NCBI GenBank assembly: GCA_002803225.1
Contig: NXFV01001493.1
Coordinates: 62,001-126,000 of the forward strand
Direction of reading: 5' to 3'
DNA length: 64,000 nucleotides
Origin: Gamarada debralockiae
Taxonomy: Eukaryota > Ascomycota > Leotiomycetes > Helotiales > Hyphodiscaceae
The position numbers and the translations under genes are program-made. Numbering within the stretch: position 1 is the first letter of the stretch; every line of letters starts with the position of its first letter. Positions 33,622 to 44,900 of this stretch are shown one piece after another. The notes beneath the pieces are model-generated. The model was not told the origin of the DNA and made no database searches. It worked only from the letters and a program-made list of their open reading frames with translations.

Positions 33622-35706
33622 CTACCACTCCTCATCATCCGCTTCATCATCTACCAAATCATTAGCTTTGACCTCGAAAGAAAGAAGATGACAGGACACT
33701 TACCACTCGCACTAACTTTCTGCTTCCGCTTATTCAACGCAGCTGCCAAAGCACCCGCCAACCCACCATCAGCACCACCACTCACGCCAGCAGGAGGCAA
33801 TCCACTACCCGCTGGTCCCGTATCCGATCCTCCAGGAACCAAAGCAGCACTTCTGTCTCGAACTTGACTTGGATCGACCTTCTTGAGCGATCCGATGCCA
33901 CCAGCTTTGTTGATATCTGCTAACAAGTTTGCACGATCGCCAGAAGGCTGCGGTAAGGCGGGAACACCGGATGCGTAGCCTGAATCGCGGTTTGGCGGTG
34001 GGGGAGGAGGAGCTGGTGGGCCGCCAGATGAAGGAGGGGGTGGAGGTGGGGGAGGTGGCCCGCCAAAGGATGGCATGGGTGGTGGGGGTGGTGCGTTTGA
34101 GTGAGGTAAGGGAGGTGGCGGAGGAGCGTTGGATTGTGGTAAGGGTGGTGGTGGAGGAGCGTTGGATTGTGGTAAGGGTGGTGGAGGAGGTGCATTCGAC
34201 TGAGGCAAAGGAGGAGGCGGGGGCGCGCTGTCTCTCCCAGGTGGTGGAGGGACAGGACGAGAAGAAGCTGGAGGCAATGGAGGAGCATTTGAAGAAGGGG
34301 CGGAAAGTGTTTTGGGAGGTAATGGTGGTGGAGGAACACCTGCTGGAGGAACAGCATGGGCGCGTTCGTGAGACTGCTGTGACGGTGTATCTGATGCGCG
34401 AGGTGGTGGGGGTGGGACAGGCCCTCGTGCGGGAGTTTTGGGAGGAGGCGCAGTGACTCTTTGACCCGTGAACGGAGGAGGTACACCAAATTTTGACCCA
34501 TATTCTCCAGGCTCGTATGAATCGTCCACTGGGGTCTTTGGAGGTCTAGGAGGTGGGGGAGGACCTGGATTGGATACTGAGGTAGCCGCAGCTCGCCCAG
34601 GAGGTTTATTGTTGGTGTGTGCAAATTTGCCAGCATCAGGTAAAGGAGGTGGTGCAGCAAATCTTGTGGGAGGCGGACCTCTAGGTGGAGAAGGTTCTCG
34701 AGGAGGCGTTGGTTCCCGGGGTGTAGGCTCGGCTTTTGCTACAGATCTTCGGGGGGCAGGTGGTGCAGGAGGAGCTCCTCTTCCTCGCCCTGCTGTTGCA
34801 TTTTGAGGACTTTCAGATTGAGTCCGTGAAGGAGCTGCTGGCGGAGGAGGGGGAGGCGGTGCCTTCACTCTGTGATTCTCTATCCCATTTGCTGGAGGAG
34901 ATGGGACGCTTTGTGCTGCTTGTTGCTGTCTGATATAATCCGCAATGAAGTCTTGATTGTCGCGAATGAGGTCGTCTGTAATACCCATTCCCTTCAAATC
35001 ATCACCCCAGGTTTCCCGCCAGTTGGGGTCAATGGCGTCCAGCGCAGCGAACTCTGATCTCCCACCACTATAACTACCAGCTGACATTCTGTGATTTTGT
35101 GCCGGCGGAAGAACGTAACTTGGAGAATCCGGAGGTGTTGGTCCGACTGAAGGAGCAGATGAGTGTCGATGTCCACCAAAGAATCCACCCCACAGCCCAT
35201 GTCTGCCCCCACCTGCAGGCTGGCCTGACCCTCCGAACTTGGTTGCCTTTGTCGCTTTGCTAGCATTCTTCTCCCGGTCATTCATTTTCTTGAGAAATGT
35301 CTTTGCTTCCTTCTCGTCGGAGAATGATAACCCAGCCAAACAATCTTCGGTCTCGAATGTATGAAAGAAGGTCCGGTCCTGATTGTAGTTCCATGATTCG
35401 TAGATTTCTTGATCCCATATTACACCTCGTCCGGCAGGCTATGCAATGTCAGTTCCTAGTTCACAGGCCCAGAGGCTGAATGAGGGGTTAACCTACTGAA
35501 ATGTCCACAAGCTTAAGCCAGTAAGTATTTCCCACCAGATCGTTCGCCAGTACAGCTGCCCCTTGTAATCCAGTATATGTCCATTTATGGCGATTAGGAT
35601 ACGCAACATAGAGACGGGCTACAGCCACAGCCTGGATCTTGTTCGCAGCCTTTGGAACATGCCTCTTGACCGTCTCCTTGTCATCTTCCGTCAATATGGA
35701 AGGCAT
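33622..35706 (-). CDS. LAS17: WASP homologue Las17
   Basis: There are three exons (35706-35497, 35438-33704, 33650-33622) with introns of 58 and 53 nt, giving 657 residues. A WH1/EVH1 domain at about residues 1-130 contains KIQAVAVARLYVAYPNRHKWTYTGLQGA and WDQEIYESWNYNQDRTFFHTF. A Gly/His-rich spacer and a very long polyproline region follow (about 220-560), the ligand for SH3 proteins and profilin. The WH2 motif is RANLLADINKAGG followed by LKKV. The acidic end, DDEADDEEW, is encoded across the last intron and completes the VCA module. Las17 activates Arp2/3 at endocytic actin patches. There is no GTPase-binding CRIB domain, as in yeast Las17. The proline region contains tandem 36-bp repeats. 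Confidence 0.95.
34069..34215 (-). repeat. In-frame 36-bp tandem repeats in LAS17
   Basis: Four units read APPPPPLPQSN or APPPPPLPHSN, with a fifth partial unit (APPPPPMPS). Each is 36 bases and near-identical at the DNA level. Copy number is likely to vary between strains, changing the number of SH3/profilin-binding sites. Confidence 0.8.
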
Positions 35707-36569
35707 CTTAGTTCTTTGGAATCAGCTCGCCGTCGAAATCTCTTTGTTTGTCGTCCCCCTCGAGTTTTATCGATCTGCCACTCGGGAAGGTTTCGAAACA
35801 AGGTGTGGTCGTGTGGGAGATTGGCCTCGTATTATCGCACTTCCTGAGCGCATTGAATCACGGAACGGATCACGGCGTGGTTGTTTGCGAAGTTCTCGAT
35901 TCAAACTCGCGGATGGAGTGTCTGCTATGGTCTGCAGTTGGTCACACTCGAGGCAATTATGAGTTGAAGTTCGTAAAGATTGTTCTTGAGCGATATTATT
36001 GAAGTGCCTGGCGATACGTAAGATGCCGCCAAGCAATTTCAAGCCACCGAGCCCTCAGCCTCAGCCACAATTGGTTGGAAGATTCCAGGCGGCGATTTTA
36101 TTCGAATATCAAACACGCGTTCAACTATTGCAATTATCCAGTACTGGAAGATGATTGCAGGTGAGTTGAGTTGCACTTCGCAATCATCTTCGCAACGAAA
36201 TGAGGGATTTAGGTAATCCTCATTCGACACAGGGTCATGCAATATCACTTGGAATCCTGGGAATCCTACGGCTCGAAATAGCTTGTCACCGACCACAAAG
36301 ACACTGATGACCTCAATATCGTTTCAAAGTCCTGGGGCACCGGAACAACGGAGTTGAGGAACGGAAAGAGAGTTTTTAATTTTCAGTTCCGGATAGAAAC
36401 TTTGTTATGCTACGGCCCTTTTATGTGTTTCCCCCACCATTCTCCTCCATGACTTCCAATGCTGCTCGAATCCCATGTATCGCCAAGGTCGTTCATATCT
36501 TGGACTCTCTGGACCAAGTCAGCTATTACTCGACTATCTTAAAAGCACAAAGGGCATACCGGAGGAGCA
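35707..36569. other. Intergenic region, nothing recognised
   Basis: This is the 5' region of LAS17 and the 3' region of the small minus-strand gene. The overlapping frames at 35767-36042 and 36039-36296 have no recognisable content. Confidence 0.4.
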
Positions 36570-36821
36570 TTACTTGTTCATTTCCTGAGCCTTCGCTCTA
36601 CGCTCTTCCTTCGTTCCCTCTTGCTGGGCATTGATTTCGTTTGGAAGAACAGGTCCTGGGTTGGCTTGGTGGTGACGGAACTCTACTTTTTCGCCCTTTG
36701 GCTCTCCATCGTGGTGCATGGGATGGGTACTGGCGTTCGAGTCGGTCTTTGAAGAGGCATTCTTGCCCACGTGCTCTGTGATAGAGCCGCCGGATGTAGT
36801 CTCGTCTGGTCCGGCAGGCAT
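36570..36821 (-). CDS. Small disordered hydrophilic protein
   Basis: A single exon of 83 residues starts MPAGPDETTSGGSITEHVGK and ends RRAKAQEMNK. The protein is very hydrophilic, with many His, Asp, Glu, Asn and Lys and no cysteine, so it is predicted to be disordered, as in small stress-associated fungal proteins. The central part contains STHPMHHDGEPKGEKVEF. It is divergent from RAD1, about 350 bases apart. The function is unknown; the coding call rests on codon use, a good ATG and protein-like composition. Confidence 0.55.
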   Translation of the reverse strand: MPAGPDETTSGGSITEHVGKNASSKTDSNASTHPMHHDGEPKGEKVEFRHHQANPGPVLPNEINAQQEGTKEERRAKAQEMNK

Positions 36822-37173
36822 GATGGACGCTATGGTGATGTGTAGGTTTTGAAATGTAAAATTTTGTACGGAGTAGATAGAGAAGTTTCCAAATAGAAGT
36901 CAGTAACTCTACGAAAAGAGAGCCTTTATATAGAAGTGAGCGATTCTATTACCCCTCTACCTTGAGAATCAACGTCATACCAAGCGGGATCTCTCCGCCT
37001 CGAGGTCCAATCAACCTACCAACGACGAAAGCCTAAGGTTAAAGGAAGGCACCTAGATTACTTTTGACGCGTGTAGTCGTGTGCCAGGCTCCTTGAAGAA
37101 TTATTCGGATGGTCGAAAACGGGTCACGAATTTCTATTCAGGCAGCTACTGGGACGAATAATGACAGCTTCAG

Positions 37174-40024
37174 ATGTCTCTGAACGGTGACCAGCCGGTG
37201 AAGCTGTCTTTGCCACTAGTATATGTCCCTATTCAGTCTTTTGAAATCCTACTAACAGCTACAGAAATACCAACAAGAGCTCTTCCAAGAACTTCGACAA
37301 AAAGATGAGCTCGTCGTCATCGCTCGCGGCCTAGGTCTCCTCCGACTCGTAACGAACCTCCTCCATTCCTACGATGCGGCCGGCAACAACCTCATACTGG
37401 TAGTCGGGGCAGATGAGCGGGAGAATGGATGGATTGGGGAGTCTCTTGCCGAGCATGCTGCCATCAGCATGTCTCCTAAGGCCAGAGGGCTGAGCGTTGT
37501 CAATACGGACGTCATGAGTGTCGGCACAAGAGAGAAGATGTATGCACAAGGAGGAATCTTTAGCATCACGTCGAGAATCCTCATTGTAGACCTCTTGACC
37601 AGCTTATTGGACCCTGAGACTATCACTGGCCTAGTTGTGCTCCATGCCGACAAGATCGTTGCTACGTCTCTGGAGGCTTTCATACTTCGAATATACAGGC
37701 AGAAGAACAAAGCGGGATTTCTGAAGGCATTCTCTGATAACCCGGAACCTTTCACTACGGGTTTCTCACCTCTATCTACTATGATGCGAAATCTGTTCTT
37801 ACGGAATGTCTCCATATGGCCGCGATTCCAGGTTTCTGTGGCCCAGTCGCTAGAGGGAAAGAAGAAGGCGGAAGTCATTGAGCTCGAAGTCCCGATGTCT
37901 GATTCCATGAGAGACATACAGAATGCCATCATGGAATGTGTGGAAGTCAGTATAGGAGAACTCAAGAAGGCCAACACTGGGTTGGAAATGGAAGACTGGA
38001 ATGTCGATAGTGCTCTACACAAGCAATTCGATACGCTTGTGAGAAGGCAGCTCGATCCGGTATGGCATAGACTCAGTTGGAAGACCAAGCAAATTGTAAA
38101 TGATTTGACCGTTCTACGAGGCATGCTACATACTCTACTCACGTATGATGCGGTAGCGTTCAACCGACATCTGGATACCATTCTTGCCGCGCACTCCCCT
38201 CCTCCAGGTTCTACGAGGCAAAACCAGTCTCCTTGGCTATTCCTTGATGCAGCTCATACCATTTTCGACACGGCAAAGCGCAGAGTCTATTCTGGCAAAG
38301 CTGCAGGCAATGGTGCAGATGACATGGATTCTTTACGCCCGGTGCTTGAGGAACAACCCAAGTGGGCGATCCTGGCCGAAGTTCTGGAGGAGATTGATCG
38401 AGATCTATACTTCAACCCAGCCGTACGGGATGACTCGAATGGTACTATTTTGATCATGTGTACAGACACTGCGCAGTGTCGCCAATTAAGGGAGTATCTC
38501 CAAAATATGCATGTCCGTACTGGAACAAACCAAGCGGATGATGACGAAGAAGACATAGAGCATGAAGCTTCGGCTGCGTTTATGATGAGGAGAAAACTTC
38601 GAAATTACTTGATATGGAAGAAAGAGTTCGCCAAAATCAGTGCAGCTCTCTTCGCTGAGAACCAGAATGCTCTGAACAGCGCATCTAATACGAAAGGCTC
38701 GGCCAACCAAAATTTTCGAGGGAAAGCTCCCGCAAACAAAAGGAGACGGGTGAGGGGTGGAGGTAGCACAGGCTCAGGACCGACGCGTGCTATAAATGGC
38801 AGTATTCAAGCAGGAGAAGACAAACCATTGGAGGTGGCTACGTTGATGTCCGAAATCCAACCCACAGAAGTCGAATCCGCTCAAAAGGAAGAGATAGTAG
38901 CGGATCCGCTGGACGATATGGAAGACTACTACCAACTCTACGACACTCAAGATCTAGTCGTGATCCATGCCTACGACGGGGACCTGGATGAGCATGTCCT
39001 CGAAGAAGTCAAACCCCGATACATCATAATGTATGAACCAGACACGTCCTTCGTCCGACGAGTCGAAGTCTACCGTTCCTCACACAACGACCGCAACGTA
39101 CGAGTCTACTTTCTCTACTACAGCGGCTCCGTCGAAGAGCAACGCTACCTCTCCTCTGTCCGTCGGGAGAAAGACGCCTTCACCAAACTCATTAAAGAGA
39201 AATCCTCAATGTCAGTCGTCCTAACACTCGACGCTCACGGAATCGAAGACCCACAAGAAGCCTTCCTCCGCACAATCAATACCCGCATCGCAGGTGGAGG
39301 CCGTCTCGCTGCCACCGCGCAACCGCCCCGAGTCGTCGTCGACGTCCGAGAATTTCGCTCCTCCCTTCCATCCCTCCTACATGGGCGGTCCATGGTTATT
39401 GTGCCCTGCATGCTCACGGTCGGTGATTACATCCTAAGTCCGAACATCTGCATCGAGCGGAAATCCATCAAAGATCTTATCTCGTCATTCAAAGACGGCC
39501 GTCTCTATAACCAAGCTGAGACCATGATGCAGTACTACAAATCGCCCATGCTCCTCATCGAATTCGACCAAAACAAATCCTTCACACTCGAACCCTTTGC
39601 AGATCTATCCGGCTCACTCTCCTCCGTCTCCTCTACAAACGCTTCTTCAGATCTGCAGTCCAAACTCGTGCTCCTCACACTGGCATTCCCGAAACTTCGC
39701 ATCATATGGTCTTCATCCCCTTACCAGACGGCCGAAATCTTCGAGTCATTGAAGACCCAGGAGCCGGAGCCGGATCCTATTCAAGCAGTTAGAATTGGAC
39801 TGGAAGGGGGACAGAAGGCTGAGGATCAGAGCTTCAATAGAGAACCGCAGGATATGTTGCGCGTTGTGCCAGGAGTTACTGGGAAGAATATGAAGAATCT
39901 TGTTATAGAAATGGGGAGTTTGAAGGAGGTAGCTAATGCAAGTGTGGAGGAACTGGAACCTGCGGTTGGGAAGGAGGCTGGGAGGCAGATCCACAGGTTC
40001 TTTAACCAGAGCGTGTTTGAGTAA
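37174..40024 (+). CDS. RAD1: XPF/Rad1 structure-specific endonuclease
   Basis: There are two exons (37174-37218 and 37265-40024) with a 46-nt intron ending CTACTAACAGCTACAG, giving 934 residues. The N-terminal half is the degenerate SF2 helicase-like domain of XPF (KYQQELFQELRQKDELVVIARGLGLLRLV, and later RDLYFNPAVRD). A charged spacer with KRRRVRGGG follows. The ERCC4 nuclease domain carries the catalytic ERK at E746-R747-K748 within CIERKSIKDL, and helix-hairpin-helix repeats lie at the C-terminus (LRVVPGVTGKN). XPF pairs with ERCC1/Rad10 and cuts on the 5' side of lesions in nucleotide excision repair, and also acts in single-strand annealing and crosslink repair. The gene is known as mus-38 in Neurospora and rad16 in fission yeast. 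It is intact and of usual length. Confidence 0.95.
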
Positions 40025-40397
40025 TGTCTGTCATGGTAGCTTCAGATGGGGCGAGATCTGCGACGATACCTTTTGGGGTTCAAAATGAAGTTGGTGGGAA
40101 AGAGCTCAAGTCATGAAGCATTTGCAGAAATGAAAATTCATGATTCGCGTCATGTCACAAAGATCAATACCAATTCGTGTGCATGAGAATCATTATATTG
40201 CGCTCTATCAAGGCCAAACTCAAAAGAATCAGAAGGCCAAGCAATGCCGGGGTATTATCCATCCATCAAAACCGCAATTTCAGTTGTAACTACCCATCCT
40301 CTCCCTTCCACTCTTCCAATCATACACTCCTCCCTTCCCTCCCATTATCCTCCCCTCGAGTCATGCCAGCCGCGTTTGTCGAGGGCGAAATCGGGGA

Positions 40398-40659
40398 CTA
40401 GACAACACTCGTTGTTGTTGTTGCTCTGTGCCTACGACCACCTCCCCGACCGCAAGTCAAGCAGGAGATGATGATGTCGAAGGCTGAGGCGATGGCACCG
40501 ATGATTGCTTGGAGGATTGACGCAATGCCGTTGACAATGGCCATAAGACAGGAGCCAATTGCGCGCAAGACGCCCTCAATCTATTTCCCAGTTAGGCTCT
40601 AAACAAGGAAACCGAAGCTGAAGGGAATGATAACTTACGCAGGATACGACGGCACCCAT
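40398..40659 (-). CDS. 67-residue hydrophobic small protein
   Basis: This two-exon gene (40659-40639 and 40580-40398, intron 58 nt) starts MGAVVSC, then IEGVLRAIGSCLMAIVNGIA. One long or two short hydrophobic helices follow, up to FDIIISCLTCG, and a short basic tail RGGGRRHRATTTT ends the protein. The Gly-2/Cys-7 start could be lipid-modified (myristoyl or palmitoyl), which is inference. I recall similar tiny membrane proteins in other filamentous ascomycetes, without known function. The matching splice phase and strongly biased hydrophobic composition support it. It was found by reading, because each exon is too short to stand out. Confidence 0.7.
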
Positions 40660-41968
40660 TTTGAATGTGTTTGTGATGTGGGAATTGATTTGTTTGTGTG
40701 TTGTTTTGGTGATAAGTCTCAATATGTGCGGTCTTAAGAAGGTTTTGATTGTGATTTGGTTGTGGTTTAAGAAGACGAAAGGTTGGAATGAGAAAGTTGA
40801 GAGGTGAAATATATATTTGAATTTGAGATTCGCCTACCTCATCTTACATGGCGCGTCATATCGATTCACCTGGCCATGCCATGCATGCTTCACAAACAGA
40901 ATTTCCTTCAAAGATCACCCGTCAACGACGTCACAGGTTACATCCCCTGTCAGTCTTCACCTTCGCGTTCTTTTATAGGCCGTGAAGCGAGTATAAAGAC
41001 AAAACAAGGATGGTAATTGATGGGGTACCTTTAAGGTGTGTAGGAAATCAAGGAAATCGCTGTTGACTGAACATGCCATTTTCCATCGAGGAAAAGATGC
41101 GCATGGGATGAGGTCAAGCGAGTGAGACTAACTGAATGGGGCAGAGCTGTTAACTGAAAGAGGTTGTTAACCCCAGCGAGTACAACAGGGCCTCCAGGCT
41201 ATCCAATTGCCCCCAACTGAGTTTCCCAAAGGGCTGTCCACCACACAAGAGGTCAGGCACTTAAGCCCTATCCCAGAGTGTGACGTGCCACAGCTAAACA
41301 ATTTAAGTCCCGAATAAAGTTCGCGCCCAAATGTCGAGAAGAGTTTGAGGATCCGGTTCATGAGTACAGTAAAGTTCGAAATCGGCTTCAGCTGCGAACA
41401 GACTGCTTTTCGAGTGGGTCTGACCCACTTCGGGATGCGATGACTCGAATTAATGGCCGCGAGGAATTTGCCTCAATTGTTAATAAGCTCATTATGCGGG
41501 AAGATCTTCCTCCAAATCCATTTCCTCCATCCTGAACGACGACAAAACCGTGTCTCCTTACATAGAAGGCTACAATCCTGGCCAAGTTCGAAAACCCAGC
41601 AGAACTTCGGCCAGGTCGTGACCGCCAAAACCACGTGATAAAAGTGTCTCGCCATGTGCAAGTTTCCCGCCTCATTCCTGCATATCGTAGGCAGAAATAG
41701 GTAGAAGGAAAAGACGAGAAAAGCTGCGTGCTCGTCTTTTTGTTTTACTTCCTCGCTATTCTTCCAATATCTTCGTTTCTAAAATCCCTTGCAGACGCTT
41801 CGAAAGTCCAAACATTCAACCTCAGCAATCGAGGCTGCATGCTCTCCTCAGCACCCCTTGTGCTGTCTTACAGGCCTCCAAACAGCCATATATTTGCTTG
41901 AAACAGCTTTTAGAAGTTCGTGCTGGCATTCTATGGTATTACGCATATCTTAAGTTTAGCCCCGAACC
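40660..41968. other. Intergenic region before the NACHT-ankyrin gene
   Basis: No gene is recognised. It contains a fragment of the dispersed repeat at 41361-41398, listed separately, and probably the promoter and 5' UTR of the NACHT-ankyrin gene. Confidence 0.45.
41361..41398 (-). repeat. Inverted fragment of the dispersed repeat
   Basis: On the minus strand this reads CTGAAGCCGATTTCGAACTT, then TACTGTA. It matches the 3' end of the repeat copy at 48914-49463 (49439 onward) and, less closely, that of the copy at 54515-55255. Orientation is opposite to those copies. Confidence 0.6.
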
Positions 41969-44900
41969 ATGTCTTCATCCGAATCCGACGAATTTGAGGT
42001 GATTGATCAGCTAGAGGCCAGTCTCTCACCAGAAGAGCTTGCAAAAGTCCAAGCATGGCTTCAACCTACCGACTATGAAGCTCAGACGAGTGAATTCCAT
42101 CGCCACTTATGTTCACAGGCTCCTGGGACCGGCCTATGGATCTGTGAGACTTCAAAATACCAACAGTGGCAGAAGTCAGTTGACCATGGAAGCCTGTGGA
42201 TTAAAGGAGTCCCTGGAGCTGGGAAATCGGTGCTCGCAGCCTCGATAATAGAGCATATACAGAAGACTAAGGGTACTCCGGTCTTGTACTTCTTCTTTCG
42301 ATATATCATTTCAGCAAATAGACGTCCTCGGAGTCTCATTCGGGATTTCCTCGCACAACTGCTTCCCTATAGTGCTCGCCTTCAGGCAATGCTCCAACCA
42401 TTGTTAGGCACCATGTTGGAAGACTTTTCTGATGAGAGTTTGTGGGAACATCTGTTGACTGGTCTTTCTTCCATCGAAAAGGCTTATTGCGTGGTTGATG
42501 CATTAGATGAGATGGAACTGCTGCCTAACGATGGCTTCCTAGATCGACTCAACAATTTGGCGACCTTTCGACCAGACGTTGTGAAGCTTATAATGACAAG
42601 CAGACCAAAGCAGCACCTCCAAGGCAGCTTAAGGGATGCTTCAATTATTCACATCAGCCTTGAAGATGATCTAGTCGGGAAGGACATTCGCCTCTACTTA
42701 TCATACCGTCTGAAGAACCTCATTCCACAGGATGATCAGCAAAGATTAAGAGAGTCTTTGGTATCCGCTATATCTGAACGATCCAGCGGGCTCTTCCTTT
42801 ATGCACGACTTCTTCTAGATCAGATCATACCTAGCCTAGGATCGACGCAACCGGACGTCGAGAGACTAGTGAAGAATCTTCCTGTGGGCCTAGAGGAAAT
42901 GTACAACAGCATGCTCCTTCAACAAGCCGCGTCTCTCAAGATTGATATTCAAATCCAAGTCTTCCTTCTCGAATTAGCTACACATTCCTCTCGAGCACTG
43001 CGATTGAACGAGCTGGCAAGTGTACTGGCTTCCACTTTTCCACCTTCGATGATCCCAGAAACCCCAAAGTTTGTCGCAAGATCAGCATGTGCACCACTTC
43101 TTGAAATATTAGAAGATGAGACGGTCCAGGTTATCCACCACTCATTTACTGAATTCCTGTTGAACGGCGAGCGAATCAGTGTTGACATGTACGACCACAC
43201 TCCACAATTTCCCGTACTCAACCCCGACAAAGTCCATAAAAAGCTGTCGGTCATCTGCTTGGACTATTTGAGATCTGGTGGTCTCAGACTAGAAAAAGCT
43301 GTTTTACAACACGAAAGAGACGAGAATTGTGCCCATGACTGCAACGAGGGTGCAGCCTTTGACAGCAACGATAAGGAAGCGGAGAGATATAATTACCAAG
43401 AGGCAAAGTTACGCCATCCATTTCTACAGTACGCAGTTGGTAACTGGACGTTCCACGCCAGCAAATACGATTTCGAAGATGATGATTTCTTCCAATCAGT
43501 TGCAGGCTTCCTAGACCCCAAGAGCATCGATTTCAGGAAGTGGTTGGAGATCGAGTGGATGAAAGGACCAGAATCTTCAGAGTTCCAGTCAGTTGCAGGC
43601 CGCCTAAGCCTCAACAACATCAATATCAGGAAGCGGTTGGAGAGCGAGTGGATAAAAGAACCAGAATCTTCGGAATTTCAAGCACCAACTCCTCTGCATA
43701 TCGCCGCATTTGCTGGTCTCACAACATATGCCAAAAAGTTGATTGAAGGAGAACTCTCAGTGGATCCTCGTGACGCCGAAGATCGCACACCATTACACTG
43801 GGCCTGCGCACGAGGCCATACCTCAATGACCTCACTTCTGCTCAAAAGTGGCGCAACCCCTGATGCAGAAGACTGTCGAGGCGTGAAACCCATCCACGAA
43901 GCAGCGAGGAAGAACCATGCGAGCATTGTGAGGATGCTGCTCGAAGCTGGCGTGGATCCACTCACTCCGAAGACACTCGAGAATCACAGATGGATGCTGC
44001 TGTGCGGCGATGTATCAACGAAGGGAGAGACGGCCGTCGAATATGCGTACCTTCAAGGCCACACGGATACAATAATGATAATGCTACCATTTATCACACC
44101 AGAAACCTTGGAAGAAATGTTCTGCCAGTGTTGTCGGTACGGAAAATTTGAAGCCGTGCGAGCTATTCTTAAGACGACTAGCTTGTCGCCCAATTCAAAA
44201 TCTAGCGGTGCCACTGCTCTCTACCTTGCGTGTCGAGCTCAAAGTGTTGGTATTGTGGAGTTACTGCTGGCGAAAGGAGCTGATGTGCATCAGACTTCAG
44301 AATGGCGGGTGACGAATAGAAACTGCTGTGGTAGCCGCATGCATGAGGAGCCATTGAGAACACCTATTCATGCTGTCGTTATTGGCTGGAAGAGTGCTAA
44401 TAACATTGCGTGTCAACAAGTCTTACGTCTGTTACTCAATGCTGGCGCAGACATTGAAGTAAAAGACGCTAATGGGGATACACCTTTACTCAGCCTCTTC
44501 GCTAAAGGGGGCTCTCCCGACAATGTTGTTGTCAAGGGCCTTTTGCAGGCGGGAGCGAATGTGCTAGCGGTTGATAGGAATGGCGATTCCGTACTCCACC
44601 GCTGTCTTGATGGCTCACATGATATCCAAATCTTGAAGTTTCTCTTCGAATATGGAGCCCGTGCCGATTTCGTTGGAAATGATGGGGACACCATTATGCA
44701 TACAGCGTTAAAAAATACTTATTGGAATGGGAAATCTCAATGCGCGTCCGTTATTAATCTTCTTCTGGGAATGGGGGCACGTTGTGACGTGAAAAACAAG
44801 CATGGCCTCGCTGCAGTGGAAGTCGCAGCTAGCAACTTCTACTGCAGCTTGGAAACATTTACAGTGCTGCTTCAAGCCTGTTCTGATGTAGATGCGCTCA

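Noticed and set aside
33920..34806. Long frames in LAS17 in other frames and on the opposite strand
   Set aside because: They are shadows of the GC-rich proline-repeat coding sequence.
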